A DNA stretch of 22,601 nucleotides, from the NCBI GenBank assembly GCA_964611645.1, contig CAZTAO010000069.1, forward strand, positions 1-22,601. Reading direction: 5' to 3'. The stretch is from CAZTAO01 sp964611645 (GTDB lineage: Bacteria > Armatimonadota > UBA5829). The translations under genes and the position numbers were made by a program. Each line of letters starts with the position of its first letter. Within the stretch, counting starts at the first letter, position 1. Shown one piece after another: positions 16,132 to 22,601 of this stretch. The notes under the pieces were generated by a model, which searched no databases, had not been told where the DNA came from, and saw nothing but the letters and a program-made list of their open reading frames with translations.

Positions 16132-16470
16132 CTAGACGCCTCGCAGACCCATTTCATAGAGCTTGCCGACCACGTCGAACAGGCCCTCTTTGGTCGTATA
16201 AAGCGGCACTTTCTCTTCAAGCGCCTTCTCAAGTGTCTTCTCGTCCGGCTCAAGCCCTCCGGCAATCACCACCCCAGCCAGGTTCAGCATCACAGCAACG
16301 CCGATGACATTCTGATGCTTCTGGTTGGTCACCCACAGGTTGCAGTCTTTGCACTTGGCAAGAGCGTCGCTGAGCAGGTCGGACGCGTACCCGCCACTCA
16401 GTTCAAGCTCATCCGCCGTGACGCTTCTGGAGACCAATCCCAGTTTATTCGCTACTTCGCCCAGAGTCAT
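16132..16470 (-). CDS. DRTGG-domain protein
   Basis: This short protein (112 residues from ATG 16470; AGGAG 7 nt upstream) starts MTLGEVANKLGL, then GGYASDLLSDALAKCKDCNL, a hydrophobic core NVIGVAVMLNLAGVVIAGG and the end LFDVVGKLYEMGLRG. This is the DRTGG/HPr-kinase-N-like fold, a putative ligand-binding regulatory module. The start overlaps the end of the sensory hydrogenase gene by 26 nt. A longer open frame back to 16662 runs over that gene in another frame and is rejected. It is a likely regulatory partner of the sensory hydrogenase; its ligand is unknown. Confidence 0.82.
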   Translation of the reverse strand: MTLGEVANKLGLVSRSVTADELELSGGYASDLLSDALAKCKDCNLWVTNQKHQNVIGVAVMLNLAGVVIAGGLEPDEKTLEKALEEKVPLYTTKEGLFDVVGKLYEMGLRGV

Positions 16471-17842
16471 CGGAATGCTCCTCGCTATTCTCTGCATGCC
16501 CCATGGCAGGCGGGAGTTTGCTTGCCAGACCGGACATCTCCTGCGCCAACTGATGAACTCTCTCGCGCAATTTGAAAGTGCAGTCCATCTCGGTCGCCAA
16601 CCCTCGAACCACATCCTCCGCCAACGCCTGGCAGTTGGGCGCTCCGCAGCTTCCGCAATCAAGACCCGGCAGAGATTTCAGAATCCGCTCCATCTCTTCC
16701 ATCTTGCGAAGAGCGATTTCCATGTTCTCGTCGAGCTTCAGCGCGGGACGTGGCTCAATCGGATGGTCAAGCTCCAGCCAGTCTTCGCACAGCGCAAGGT
16801 CGCTTTCCATATATTCCAGGTCTGGTTCGATTGTGGCTTCATTCTCAGTAGAGAGTATCCGCACTCGTCGCCTGGCAATGAACGGGTTCTCAACTGTCAG
16901 CACTCCGCCCACGCAGCCGCCCATACATGCCTGGGCTTCGATATATGCAGTGTCTGCGAGCTTACCGCGCTCAACATCCTCGAGGATATTAATAACGTTA
17001 TGTATGCCGTCAACGGCGATGTGCTGCGATTCGCCGATGGACATCAGTTCGCCTCCGGCCCGTGCCCATCCTACCCCCTGGCCGCTTCCGGTGCGAACGT
17101 TCTTGGTCAGGCTATCGACAAGTTCTTTCTCTTTCGCAAGCTTCTCCCTTAGCAGCGGATACACATCCACAATGGGAATTGCACCGGTTATGGCGCTATC
17201 CCCTCCCAGAGACAATTCGCTTACTGCATTAACCTTGCCGGGACATGGCGATATAAAGAACACTCCGATGCGTTCGTTGGGCAGGCCTGTTTTCTCTCTG
17301 ACTAGTCTTCTCGCCATCACAGCCGCAGCCCGCATTGGCGTAATAGCCGGAATGAGATGCTCGATCAGGTTTGGAAACCTCACCTGGATAAGCTGCACAA
17401 CCGCGGGACACGCCGATGATATTAACGGCCGGAGCGACAGTCCCGATTCCAGCACCTCGCGGATCTTCAGCGCACAGCAATCCGCTGCAAGCGCAACGTC
17501 CAGCGCATAATCGAAGCCCAACAAAAGGAATGCCGCCAGCACGGCTCTATTTGGCGTTCCTTCTCCGAACTGCCCGTAGATCGCCGGAGCGGGCAGAGCG
17601 ACGTTGAACTCGTAATCCTTCAGCCTTTCCAGCGTGTCAGCGACAACTATCTTCGCGTGATTAGTGCATATTCTTACGCACTCGCCGCAGTCCACGCACC
17701 TGGCCTCAATGATCGAGGCCTTGCCGTCGCGAACCCTGATGGCCTCGGTCGGGCAGCGTTTGATGCAGTTCACGCAGCCCTTGCACTTGTCTGTGTCCAG
17801 GTGCACTGAATGGCAATATCGCGTTGTCCGCACTTCAGGCAT
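16445..17842 (-). CDS. Sensory-type (group C/D-like) degenerate [FeFe]-hydrogenase with C-terminal Fe-S domain
   Basis: The ATG at 17842 (GGAG 7 nt upstream) gives 465 residues. Two N-terminal ferredoxin clusters are CKGCVNCIKRCP (20-31) and CVDCGECVRIC (49-59). The H-domain keeps spacing for four H-cluster cysteines: C145 in ISSACPAVV, C200 in ISPCPGK (55 apart, as in CpI C300/C355), and C306 and C310 in QACMGGC. It lacks the proton-shuttle Cys (A144), the second half of the KxxE motif, and GGGQP (replaced by GGVLTVENP). After a charged linker, CGSCG-C (396-404) and C421 form a four-Cys Fe-S domain. It resembles the TmHydS/TamHydS-type putative sensors, but no PAS domain is present. It is likely an H2/redox sensor rather than a production enzyme. 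Confidence 0.88.
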   Translation of the reverse strand: MPEVRTTRYCHSVHLDTDKCKGCVNCIKRCPTEAIRVRDGKASIIEARCVDCGECVRICTNHAKIVVADTLERLKDYEFNVALPAPAIYGQFGEGTPNRAVLAAFLLLGFDYALDVALAADCCALKIREVLESGLSLRPLISSACPAVVQLIQVRFPNLIEHLIPAITPMRAAAVMARRLVREKTGLPNERIGVFFISPCPGKVNAVSELSLGGDSAITGAIPIVDVYPLLREKLAKEKELVDSLTKNVRTGSGQGVGWARAGGELMSIGESQHIAVDGIHNVINILEDVERGKLADTAYIEAQACMGGCVGGVLTVENPFIARRRVRILSTENEATIEPDLEYMESDLALCEDWLELDHPIEPRPALKLDENMEIALRKMEEMERILKSLPGLDCGSCGAPNCQALAEDVVRGLATEMDCTFKLRERVHQLAQEMSGLASKLPPAMGHAENSEEHSDDSGRSSE

Positions 17843-18278
17843 TGAAGAACTCCATCCGAACGGTGGTTCCCACACCCTTCTTGCTGGATATATCAAAGCT
17901 GCTGGAACAATTCTTCATGTTTGGCAAGCCCATGCCTGCCCCAAAGCCCAATTCCCTGATATGGTCCGGGGCGGTGGAGTAGCCCGGAGTCATCGCCAGG
18001 CTGATGTCCTCAATACCGGGTCCCACGTCCGCCACCACTATCACCACTCTCTCCACGTTGGCGTCGAGTGTTACTTTCCCGCCTTGAGAGTGAATAACGA
18101 CATTCATCTCGGCCTCGTAACAGGCCACCGCTGCCCTGCGGATAATTGCCGCATCCGCGCCAATCTGCTGCAGGATCTTCTTGATCCGACTCGAAGCCTC
18201 ACCGGCGTTGTGGAAGTCCCCACTCGGGACGTTGAACTCATAATGCAGGGAGGCTCCACCAGACGAATCACTCCACAC
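17835..18278 (-). CDS. RsbW/anti-sigma-type ATP-binding protein
   Basis: This 147-residue GHKL ATPase resembles the RsbW/SpoIIAB/RsbT class. The N box is RRAAVACYEAEMNVVIHS (67-84), G1 is VADVGPGIEDIS (102-113), and a lid with FGAGMGLPNMKNC and GVGTTVRMEFF follows. The start is a GTG at 18278 with only a G-rich stretch upstream, so it is the least certain start in the operon. It ends inside the sensory hydrogenase start (8-nt overlap), which ties the two together. Relatives are anti-sigma kinases, yet no sigma factor or anti-anti-sigma gene is in view, so the target is unknown. Confidence 0.86.
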   Translation of the reverse strand: MWSDSSGGASLHYEFNVPSGDFHNAGEASSRIKKILQQIGADAAIIRRAAVACYEAEMNVVIHSQGGKVTLDANVERVVIVVADVGPGIEDISLAMTPGYSTAPDHIRELGFGAGMGLPNMKNCSSSFDISSKKGVGTTVRMEFFNA

Positions 18279-18302
18279 CTAAGGCCCCCGGTTCACATTT
18301 CT

Positions 18303-18731
18303 CTATGTCTTGTCTGTCCTGACTCGCGTGGTATCCTCTTCAGGAATCTCCCCACATCCGGACAAACCTGCGGCATACAGCCTCCCACAGCTCTCAAACA
18401 GCGGTAGGGGAGTCTTGATAAGTACAAGGTTCATCTTTCGGGCCATCTCAAAAGCGGCGGCATCAGGCTCTTTTCGTCTGACAAAAACAACCGCCTTCAG
18501 GTCGAGCATCTCGGCGGTGCGAATTACTTGAGCGTTGGCGAGACCCGTCAGCAGTACAGACCCTGATTTGGTGAACGACAGCACATCGCTCATAAGATCA
18601 CAGCCGCAGGCGGTGGAGACCTCCTGGTCGCCGGCCTGTTCGCAGCAGATGATCTCACCATCAATCACTTCGCACACTTGCTTCAGTGACAGCTTCGCGG
18701 CAGCGCGTTTGTTTTCCGTGACTGTTTCCAT
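18303..18731 (-). CDS. DRTGG-like small regulatory protein, first gene of the hydrogenase operon
   Basis: This 142-residue protein has SLKQVCEVIDGEIIC (15-29), the GCDLMSDVLSF motif (43-53), a core GSVLLTGLANAQVIRTAEMLDLKAVVFVR, and the end LIKTPLPLFESCGRLYAAGL. This is the DRTGG/HPr-kinase N-terminal-like fold also seen in the 16132-16470 gene. Such proteins open HydABC regulatory clusters in several anaerobes. Cysteines C20, C29, C30, C42, C44, C115 and C126 are unusually many for 142 residues. The start ATG at 18731 has a weak ribosome site (AGGTTTT). A Rex-type operator lies 31 nt upstream. Confidence 0.8.
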   Translation of the reverse strand: METVTENKRAAAKLSLKQVCEVIDGEIICCEQAGDQEVSTACGCDLMSDVLSFTKSGSVLLTGLANAQVIRTAEMLDLKAVVFVRRKEPDAAAFEMARKMNLVLIKTPLPLFESCGRLYAAGLSGCGEIPEEDTTRVRTDKT

Positions 18732-18762
18732 AAAACCTATCTAGCGCCGGCCCTGCAGTAGT

Positions 18763-18780
18763 TTGTGATATTTTTCACAA
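18763..18780. promoter_or_regulatory. Rex-type operator
   Basis: TTGTGATATTTTTCACAA is an 18-bp palindrome with perfect TTGTGA/TCACAA arms and an AT-only centre. It fits the known binding consensus of the NADH/NAD+-sensing repressor Rex. It lies 31 nt upstream of the first gene of the hydrogenase operon and about 90 nt downstream of the predicted start site. A location past the start site would imply roadblock repression or a nearer promoter that I do not see. Confidence 0.75.
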
Positions 18781-18873
18781 GCCTGGCGCAAAAACACCAT
18801 CATCATACCGCCGTCTGCAATTGACCTGGAGGGCCGATACATTCGGGGAGTTCGGTGCCGATAACACTCTCTC

Positions 18874-18903
18874 ATTATAGAACCCTGTATAAACGGGTGT
18901 CAA
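18874..18903 (-). promoter_or_regulatory. Sigma-70-like promoter of the hydrogenase operon
   Basis: On the minus strand an exact TTGACA (18898-18903) and an exact TATAAT (18874-18879) are separated by 18 nt. A second TTGACA lies 8 nt further upstream (18906-18911). Predicted start is near 18867, giving a ~135-nt leader that contains the Rex-type site. No other promoter-like match of this quality was seen in the window. Confidence 0.75.
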
Positions 18904-18931
18904 CGTGTCAATGTGTGACTTTTTTGTGTCT

Positions 18932-20482
18932 CTACGCAAGCACAACTGAGAACTTCACTATGGAGCAGGCAGGGAGGTTGACGACAAACGCGCCTCCCAC
19001 GTTCATCTGAACTTGTTCGGACGTGACCCGCTCTGGATCTTCGAATGTGTTTACTGCTTTGCGGTCTTTGCAGGATAGCATCTCGCACTGTGCGGAGGCT
19101 GCATCTGGCCCCTCAAGACTCAGCAGGCAGCTTGTATCACGTTCCGGGTCGAGGTTGATCGCCGTGACCACGACACTCCTCCCCGACTCATCTACACTCG
19201 CCGAGACGGATAGAGGTTCACTGCCCAACTTCTCCGAAATGGGCAGCCCTTCTGTAACGGTCTCAACTGACGTGCGGCCGCCGTGTTCGCGAAGCATTTT
19301 GAATGCATAGTAACTTGGTGTGGCAATGGCCGTGTCGCCATCAACGAGAACCAGTTCGTGCTCCATGTTGACCGGTCCAGGGTGGGTGGCCATACCTATC
19401 TTGTCGGAATGCTGGTGGCAGATGTGCAGGAAGCTTGCCAGCCATATTGCCGCCCAATAAGGCGCAGGCTGGGTCATATTGCCGTCCATTCGCGTGCCCG
19501 GATGAATGAGGCCGTATTCATCGAAGCACAATTGCGGCCTCGGCCCCTCGCCCCTGTACTTGTCGAGCATATCGACTGTCTGGCTAATTGCGCGGTTGAG
19601 CCTCGTGTGAAGCTCTTTCAGCGCGCCGCAATACCCATCTGCATCCGGAAATGGCTCCGAAGAGAAGTACGGGTGGATTGAGTATAGCGTGTGACGTTGC
19701 TCAAGCGAGGCATGCCAGGTGGCGGGGAAGATGGAGTTGCCGGACCTGGTCAGCCGCAGAAGCTCGTCTGCCCACTCACCGTCTGTGTTGTATGGGTCTG
19801 CATTGAGGCCTTCAAGCCCAGGCTCCATTCCGCTCATCACAAGCGAGATGCCGGGGTCGGTGTTGTACATCCAGTGGGACCATAGTTTGAATATGTGCGC
19901 GTAGTCCCGCGCGGGGTGAAGCCAGTATTGCTCATTGCCAATAGCCCAGTACTTAACATTGAACGGTTCCGGGTAGCCGTCGGAGATGCGCCTGTCCGAC
20001 CAATACGTGCCGCCTTCCACATTACAGTATTCGACCCAGTGCGCGGCGTCTCGCGGAGTCAGGTGGGTTGTGTTCACACTGAAGAAAGGTTCCGCCCCGA
20101 TCAACCGGCAGAACTGCACAAACTCGCCCGTGCCGAAGGGGTTGGTCTCGATCCGCCCGGGCTCGCAGGGGTACGGGCGGGTGGGGCGCTGTTCGCGCGG
20201 GCCGACCCCATCCCGCCAGTCGTAGAAGTCAGAAAAGTAGCCGCCCGGATACTTGCAGACCGACGGTCGAAGCTGCTTCAGAAGACCGACAACATCGTTC
20301 CTGATTCCGTCGGTGTTCGGAATGTCGGACTCAGGCCCGACCCAGACAGACCCGTACACGCAATCCCAAATGTGCTCCAGATGGAGGCCATACAGCCTGG
20401 CGTCGATGACCGACTTGCGCCTGTCGGGATAGACCGTGATCCGAGCCATATCTTGAGGCAGGATCGTGCTCCGAGTGGGCAT
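18932..20482 (-). CDS. GH51 alpha-L-arabinofuranosidase
   Basis: This 516-residue GH51-family enzyme removes alpha-L-arabinofuranosyl groups from arabinoxylan, arabinan or similar polymers. Landmarks are KYPGGYFSDFYDWRDGVGP (77-95), the acid/base Glu in KYWAIGNEQYW (E184), PHPYF-like SIHPYFSSEP (268-277) and the nucleophile Glu in QLCFDEYG (E322). A beta-sandwich C-terminus (VTAINLDPERD) follows. No signal peptide is visible, so it acts inside the cell on imported oligosaccharides. The ATG at 20482 shares its first base with the last base of the preceding TGA, and GGGGAGG lies just upstream, so it is translationally coupled to the zinc-ribbon gene. Upstream in-frame extension is rejected. Confidence 0.93.
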   Translation of the reverse strand: MPTRSTILPQDMARITVYPDRRKSVIDARLYGLHLEHIWDCVYGSVWVGPESDIPNTDGIRNDVVGLLKQLRPSVCKYPGGYFSDFYDWRDGVGPREQRPTRPYPCEPGRIETNPFGTGEFVQFCRLIGAEPFFSVNTTHLTPRDAAHWVEYCNVEGGTYWSDRRISDGYPEPFNVKYWAIGNEQYWLHPARDYAHIFKLWSHWMYNTDPGISLVMSGMEPGLEGLNADPYNTDGEWADELLRLTRSGNSIFPATWHASLEQRHTLYSIHPYFSSEPFPDADGYCGALKELHTRLNRAISQTVDMLDKYRGEGPRPQLCFDEYGLIHPGTRMDGNMTQPAPYWAAIWLASFLHICHQHSDKIGMATHPGPVNMEHELVLVDGDTAIATPSYYAFKMLREHGGRTSVETVTEGLPISEKLGSEPLSVSASVDESGRSVVVTAINLDPERDTSCLLSLEGPDAASAQCEMLSCKDRKAVNTFEDPERVTSEQVQMNVGGAFVVNLPACSIVKFSVVLA

Positions 20483-21132
20483 CAGCCCTCCCCGACCTTC
20501 GTTCCGCAGTCGGGGCAGAACTTGGCGTCGGCGGTGAGCTTGCCTCCGCACTGGGTGCAGTGGGCAGGCGTAACTGCGGCCCCGCACTCCGCGCAAAACT
20601 TGCTGTGAGCAGCCTGAGGAGCGCCACACTTGGGGCAGGTTGCCCTTATCCGCTCGCGCCAGTTCTCCGCGCTCAGGTTCTTGTCTTCCGCGGCCATCGC
20701 GGCATGAATGTGTATTTCCTCGACTGACCGCTCAGACTGCGCTACTGCCATCTCCACTCCCAAGTCAGGAGCGCAGTCCTTGCACAGGCCCTTGCCTTTG
20801 TTCTCGCACTTAGCTCTGCACACCCACTTGGAGCAGCGAGGGCACTGGTAGAAGTGCTCTTTGGCCTCTTCCCAGGCGTTCTCAAAAGCCGTATCGTGCG
20901 ACTTCTCCCAGGCTGCCGTTCTCACACTCTCGCCAATCTCTGCCGCTCTGCCGAAGATCCCGCCGAAAAGCCCACTTGCGGCCTCCAGCACGCTGGAAGC
21001 GGTTCCTGCCATCGATGCCTGGAACCTTGTCCTGCATCCGGTGCCGCACCTCTGGCACTCAAACTCGAACTGGAAACCCTTATCCGTGCTCAGGTCCTGA
21101 TAATTACCACTAAACTCAATGATGTCGGACAT
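20482..21132 (-). CDS. Zinc-ribbon protein with several CxxC motifs
   Basis: This 216-residue protein has no recognised enzyme domain. N-terminal CQRCGTGC (26-33) is followed by a Gly/Ala-rich segment (~38-72, including SGLFGGIFGRAAEIGES). The middle holds CPRCSKWVC, then CENKGKGLCKDC. After a helical, acidic linker come two C-terminal zinc ribbons: CPKCG-CAECG and CTQCG-CPDCG (double zinc ribbon/DZR type). It starts at ATG 21132 with AGGAG 5 nt upstream. It is probably a metal-binding scaffold or regulator. The tight link to a GH51 gene is surprising and may be incidental. Metal binding is inferred from motif spacing only. Confidence 0.8.
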   Translation of the reverse strand: MSDIIEFSGNYQDLSTDKGFQFEFECQRCGTGCRTRFQASMAGTASSVLEAASGLFGGIFGRAAEIGESVRTAAWEKSHDTAFENAWEEAKEHFYQCPRCSKWVCRAKCENKGKGLCKDCAPDLGVEMAVAQSERSVEEIHIHAAMAAEDKNLSAENWRERIRATCPKCGAPQAAHSKFCAECGAAVTPAHCTQCGGKLTADAKFCPDCGTKVGEG

Positions 21133-21179
21133 CTTTCTCCTCCACCCCTAACTCATAATATTGCGTCGCACTATGGAAA

Positions 21180-21224
21180 AGACGCTCGGGGGCCGGGTCG
21201 GGTTCCGGCGTGCGTCTCATTATA
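21180..21224 (-). promoter_or_regulatory. Probable promoter -10 box followed by leader hairpin of the zinc-ribbon/GH51 operon
   Basis: An exact TATAAT lies at 21219-21224 (minus) with a poor -35. Immediately downstream the transcript would begin with a strong hairpin: AGACGC (21217-21212) with GCGTCT (21185-21180), inner GCCGG (21209-21205) with CCGGC (21196-21192), then TTTT. This could be an attenuator-like or 5'-stabilising element. Confidence 0.45.
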
Positions 21225-21298
21225 TGCTCTTCTAGCCTCATTGCCCCGATTCCTCCTTGTTACGGCAGCCGGCGTCGACTCAAGCCTCTTCGCTGTGC

Positions 21299-21304
21299 TA
21301 CAAT
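21299..21304 (+). promoter_or_regulatory. Possible -10 box for the nucleotidyltransferase-kinase gene
   Basis: TACAAT lies 51 nt upstream of the ATG at 21356. The -35 region (around TCGACT/GACTCA, 17-19 nt upstream) is weak. This is the only reasonable plus-strand match in the divergent gap. Confidence 0.35.
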
Positions 21305-21355
21305 TGAGCGCGCAACGGCGTGTTGCGGACATAACCGGTGGGGGATGCTCATCCT

Positions 21356-22601
21356 ATGGTCGGAAATGACAAGATAGTCTCGGTAATCCTGGCGGCGGGT
21401 AAGGGAACGCGCATGCGCGCGCCTTATCTGCACAAAGTCTGCTTCCCGATAGATGGCAAGCCCGTCATTGCCAGGGCGATAGAAGGCTACCACCGCAGTG
21501 GAGTTGATTCCCACTTCGTCGTTGTCGGTTCTATGGCTGATCAGGTCATGCAGGCTGCTTCCCTTGCTTCCGGGACCCATTTCTACTGCTATCAGACAGA
21601 GCAGTTGGGCACCGGCAACGCCGCAAAGTGTGCGGCGAAGTTGTTGGAATCGATGGACTTCCAGGGCAGCGTCCTGGTGGTCGCGGGCGACAAGGTTATT
21701 GAGGACGACATCCTCGTCCGCCTGATAGATGAGTTCCACGAGAGCAAATGCGACCTGGCGCTGCTAGTCGGCGCCATTGAAGACTACCCCGATTCCGGCC
21801 GCATAATCCAGGACAACGACGGGGCCATTCTCGGTAACGTCGAGGTCTTCGACATTGCGCGGATGCAACTGCTGCTCGCCCTTCGAAGCATCACCTGCGA
21901 GAGAGTGATTCCTCCACAGGAAGCCGAGAAGCTCACGATGAGCTACTTCAAGTCGGAGAAGAAGGCTGCGTTGGCGCTTGGTTCGCTGTGGGAGTCGATC
22001 AAGACGGGTAACCCCGTGACCCAGGAGCAGATGCAGCGCGACTTCACACAGTCCGACTACTCTCTAAAAGTAAACAGTCGCAACCTCCCGCCCGAGTTTC
22101 TTGCCAACTCCACCCAGGCCAACATATCAGTCTATCTCTACCGGGCACGAGCGTTCTACGATTCCCTGCGCAATCTCGGCTCCGACAACGCACAGCAGGA
22201 AGAGTATCTGACCGACACAATAGGCATAGTGGCTGAGAATGGCAGCGTGCGGATTGTGCCTGTGGACTACCCCGAGCAGGTGATGGCCTACAACACACCG
22301 CAGGAACTCGAAGAGATCGAGGAGTATATCACAAGCCGAAAGCGGGTGTCTGTGAAGTCGGAAGCGAAGACTATTCGAACGGTCAGCGAATGGGTCAGGT
22401 CATTCGAAGACAGCGAGGGTGAGTCTTCCGGGTTCCTGAGTTCGACCTACGGCGATGACTATTCCGTGGTTGAAGCCAAGCGCAGGTTCGTCATATCGGT
22501 CCTGAACTCATACGGCCAGCAGTATGGCGATGAGGCTGTTACCATCGCAAGATCGCCTGGGCGCGTGAACATAATGGGCAGGCACATCGACCACCAGGGC
22601 G
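21356..22601 (+). CDS. Nucleotidyltransferase fused to GHMP/galactokinase domain (3' end outside window)
   Basis: The frame is open from ATG 21356 to the window edge, with 415 visible residues. The N-terminal domain is a GlmU/sugar-nucleotidyltransferase fold: VILAAGKGTRMRA (the GxGTRM nucleotide loop, ~9-21), KVCFPIDGKPVI (Lys of the second motif), YQTEQLGTGNAAK and VVAGDKVIEDD (in place of the usual GDxP). A helical linker follows, then VTIARSPGRVNIMGRHIDHQG at the edge, the N-terminal galactokinase signature with Arg where classical galactokinases have Glu (GEHTDY). The enzyme would phosphorylate a sugar and activate it with a nucleotide. Sugar unknown. The start has only a G-rich stretch ~11 nt upstream, but an overlapping ATG at 21345 stops quickly. 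Confidence 0.82.
   Translation, partial: MVGNDKIVSVILAAGKGTRMRAPYLHKVCFPIDGKPVIARAIEGYHRSGVDSHFVVVGSMADQVMQAASLASGTHFYCYQTEQLGTGNAAKCAAKLLESMDFQGSVLVVAGDKVIEDDILVRLIDEFHESKCDLALLVGAIEDYPDSGRIIQDNDGAILGNVEVFDIARMQLLLALRSITCERVIPPQEAEKLTMSYFKSEKKAALALGSLWESIKTGNPVTQEQMQRDFTQSDYSLKVNSRNLPPEFLANSTQANISVYLYRARAFYDSLRNLGSDNAQQEEYLTDTIGIVAENGSVRIVPVDYPEQVMAYNTPQELEEIEEYITSRKRVSVKSEAKTIRTVSEWVRSFEDSEGESSGFLSSTYGDDYSVVEAKRRFVISVLNSYGQQYGDEAVTIARSPGRVNIMGRHIDHQG

Noticed and set aside
16110..16265. Upstream extension of the PHP gene to 16265
   Set aside because: It runs over the DRTGG gene in another frame, is Arg-rich and unlike PHP proteins. The TTG at 16109 has a ribosome site and places DLHIHT at the N-terminus.
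16471..16662. Upstream extension of the DRTGG gene to 16662
   Set aside because: It lies within the sensory hydrogenase gene in another frame. The ATG at 16470 has AGGAG at good spacing.
18881..18898. Palindrome-like ACCC...GGGT in the promoter spacer
   Set aside because: Only the four outer bases pair well and the centre does not. It is not enough to call an operator.

Overview
The window (GC-rich, roughly mid-50s percent by eye) looks like a chromosomal segment of an anaerobic, saccharolytic, hydrogen-metabolising bacterium. The evidence is a large [FeFe]-hydrogenase locus beside carbohydrate-active genes (DUF4838/GH67N-like protein, GH51 arabinofuranosidase, YhcH-family sugar protein, nucleotidyltransferase-galactokinase fusion). 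I see no rRNA, tRNA, CRISPR, transposase or phage gene. Phylum cannot be fixed by eye. The DUF4838, GH51 and NTP-transferase/galactokinase combination would suit Armatimonadota or a similar uncultured polysaccharide-degrading lineage, but that is only a guess.

Layout: every gene is on the minus strand except the last. Positions 1-1789 hold the start of a secreted DUF4838 protein (its C-terminus lies beyond the window), preceded by a yhcH-like gene (1845-2300) with a promoter. Positions 2384-2554 hold a ~170-bp inverted-repeat element. Positions 2565-3491 encode a PD-(D/E)XK, probably Fe-S, RecB/Cas4-like nuclease. Positions 3704-4528 encode an unrecognised exported protein with a terminator on either side.

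The core is 4743-18731, a 14-kb run of 13 minus-strand genes. It is read from a consensus-like promoter (18874-18903) through a Rex-type operator (TTGTGA-N6-TCACAA, 18763-18780) and ends at a strong terminator (4629-4672). In transcription order: a DRTGG-like protein, an RsbW-like ATPase, a degenerate sensory-type [FeFe]-hydrogenase, a DRTGG protein, a PHP phosphoesterase, a second GHKL ATPase, and a HndB-like [2Fe-2S] protein. Hydrogenase module 2 follows: HydC2, HydB2 fused to a GltD-like FAD/NADPH domain, and HydA2. A second complete set, module 1, comes last: HydC1, a cofactor-poor HydB1, and HydA1.

Working model (inference): Rex represses the operon according to NADH/NAD+. The sensory hydrogenase with its two ATPases, two DRTGG proteins and PHP protein senses H2 or redox state. 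Two soluble NAD(P)H-linked hydrogenases of different electron wiring then exchange reductant with H2. HydB2 carries both a NuoF (NADH/FMN) and a GltD (FAD/NADPH) domain, so module 2 may link H2, NADH and NADPH. HydB1 has lost the N-terminal [2Fe-2S] cysteines and the C-terminal ferredoxin domain. No HydE/F/G maturases are in the window, so they must be encoded elsewhere.

Positions 18932-21132 carry a GH51 gene translationally coupled to a zinc-ribbon protein. Divergently transcribed from 21356 is a truncated (by the window) nucleotidyltransferase fused to a GHMP/galactokinase domain.
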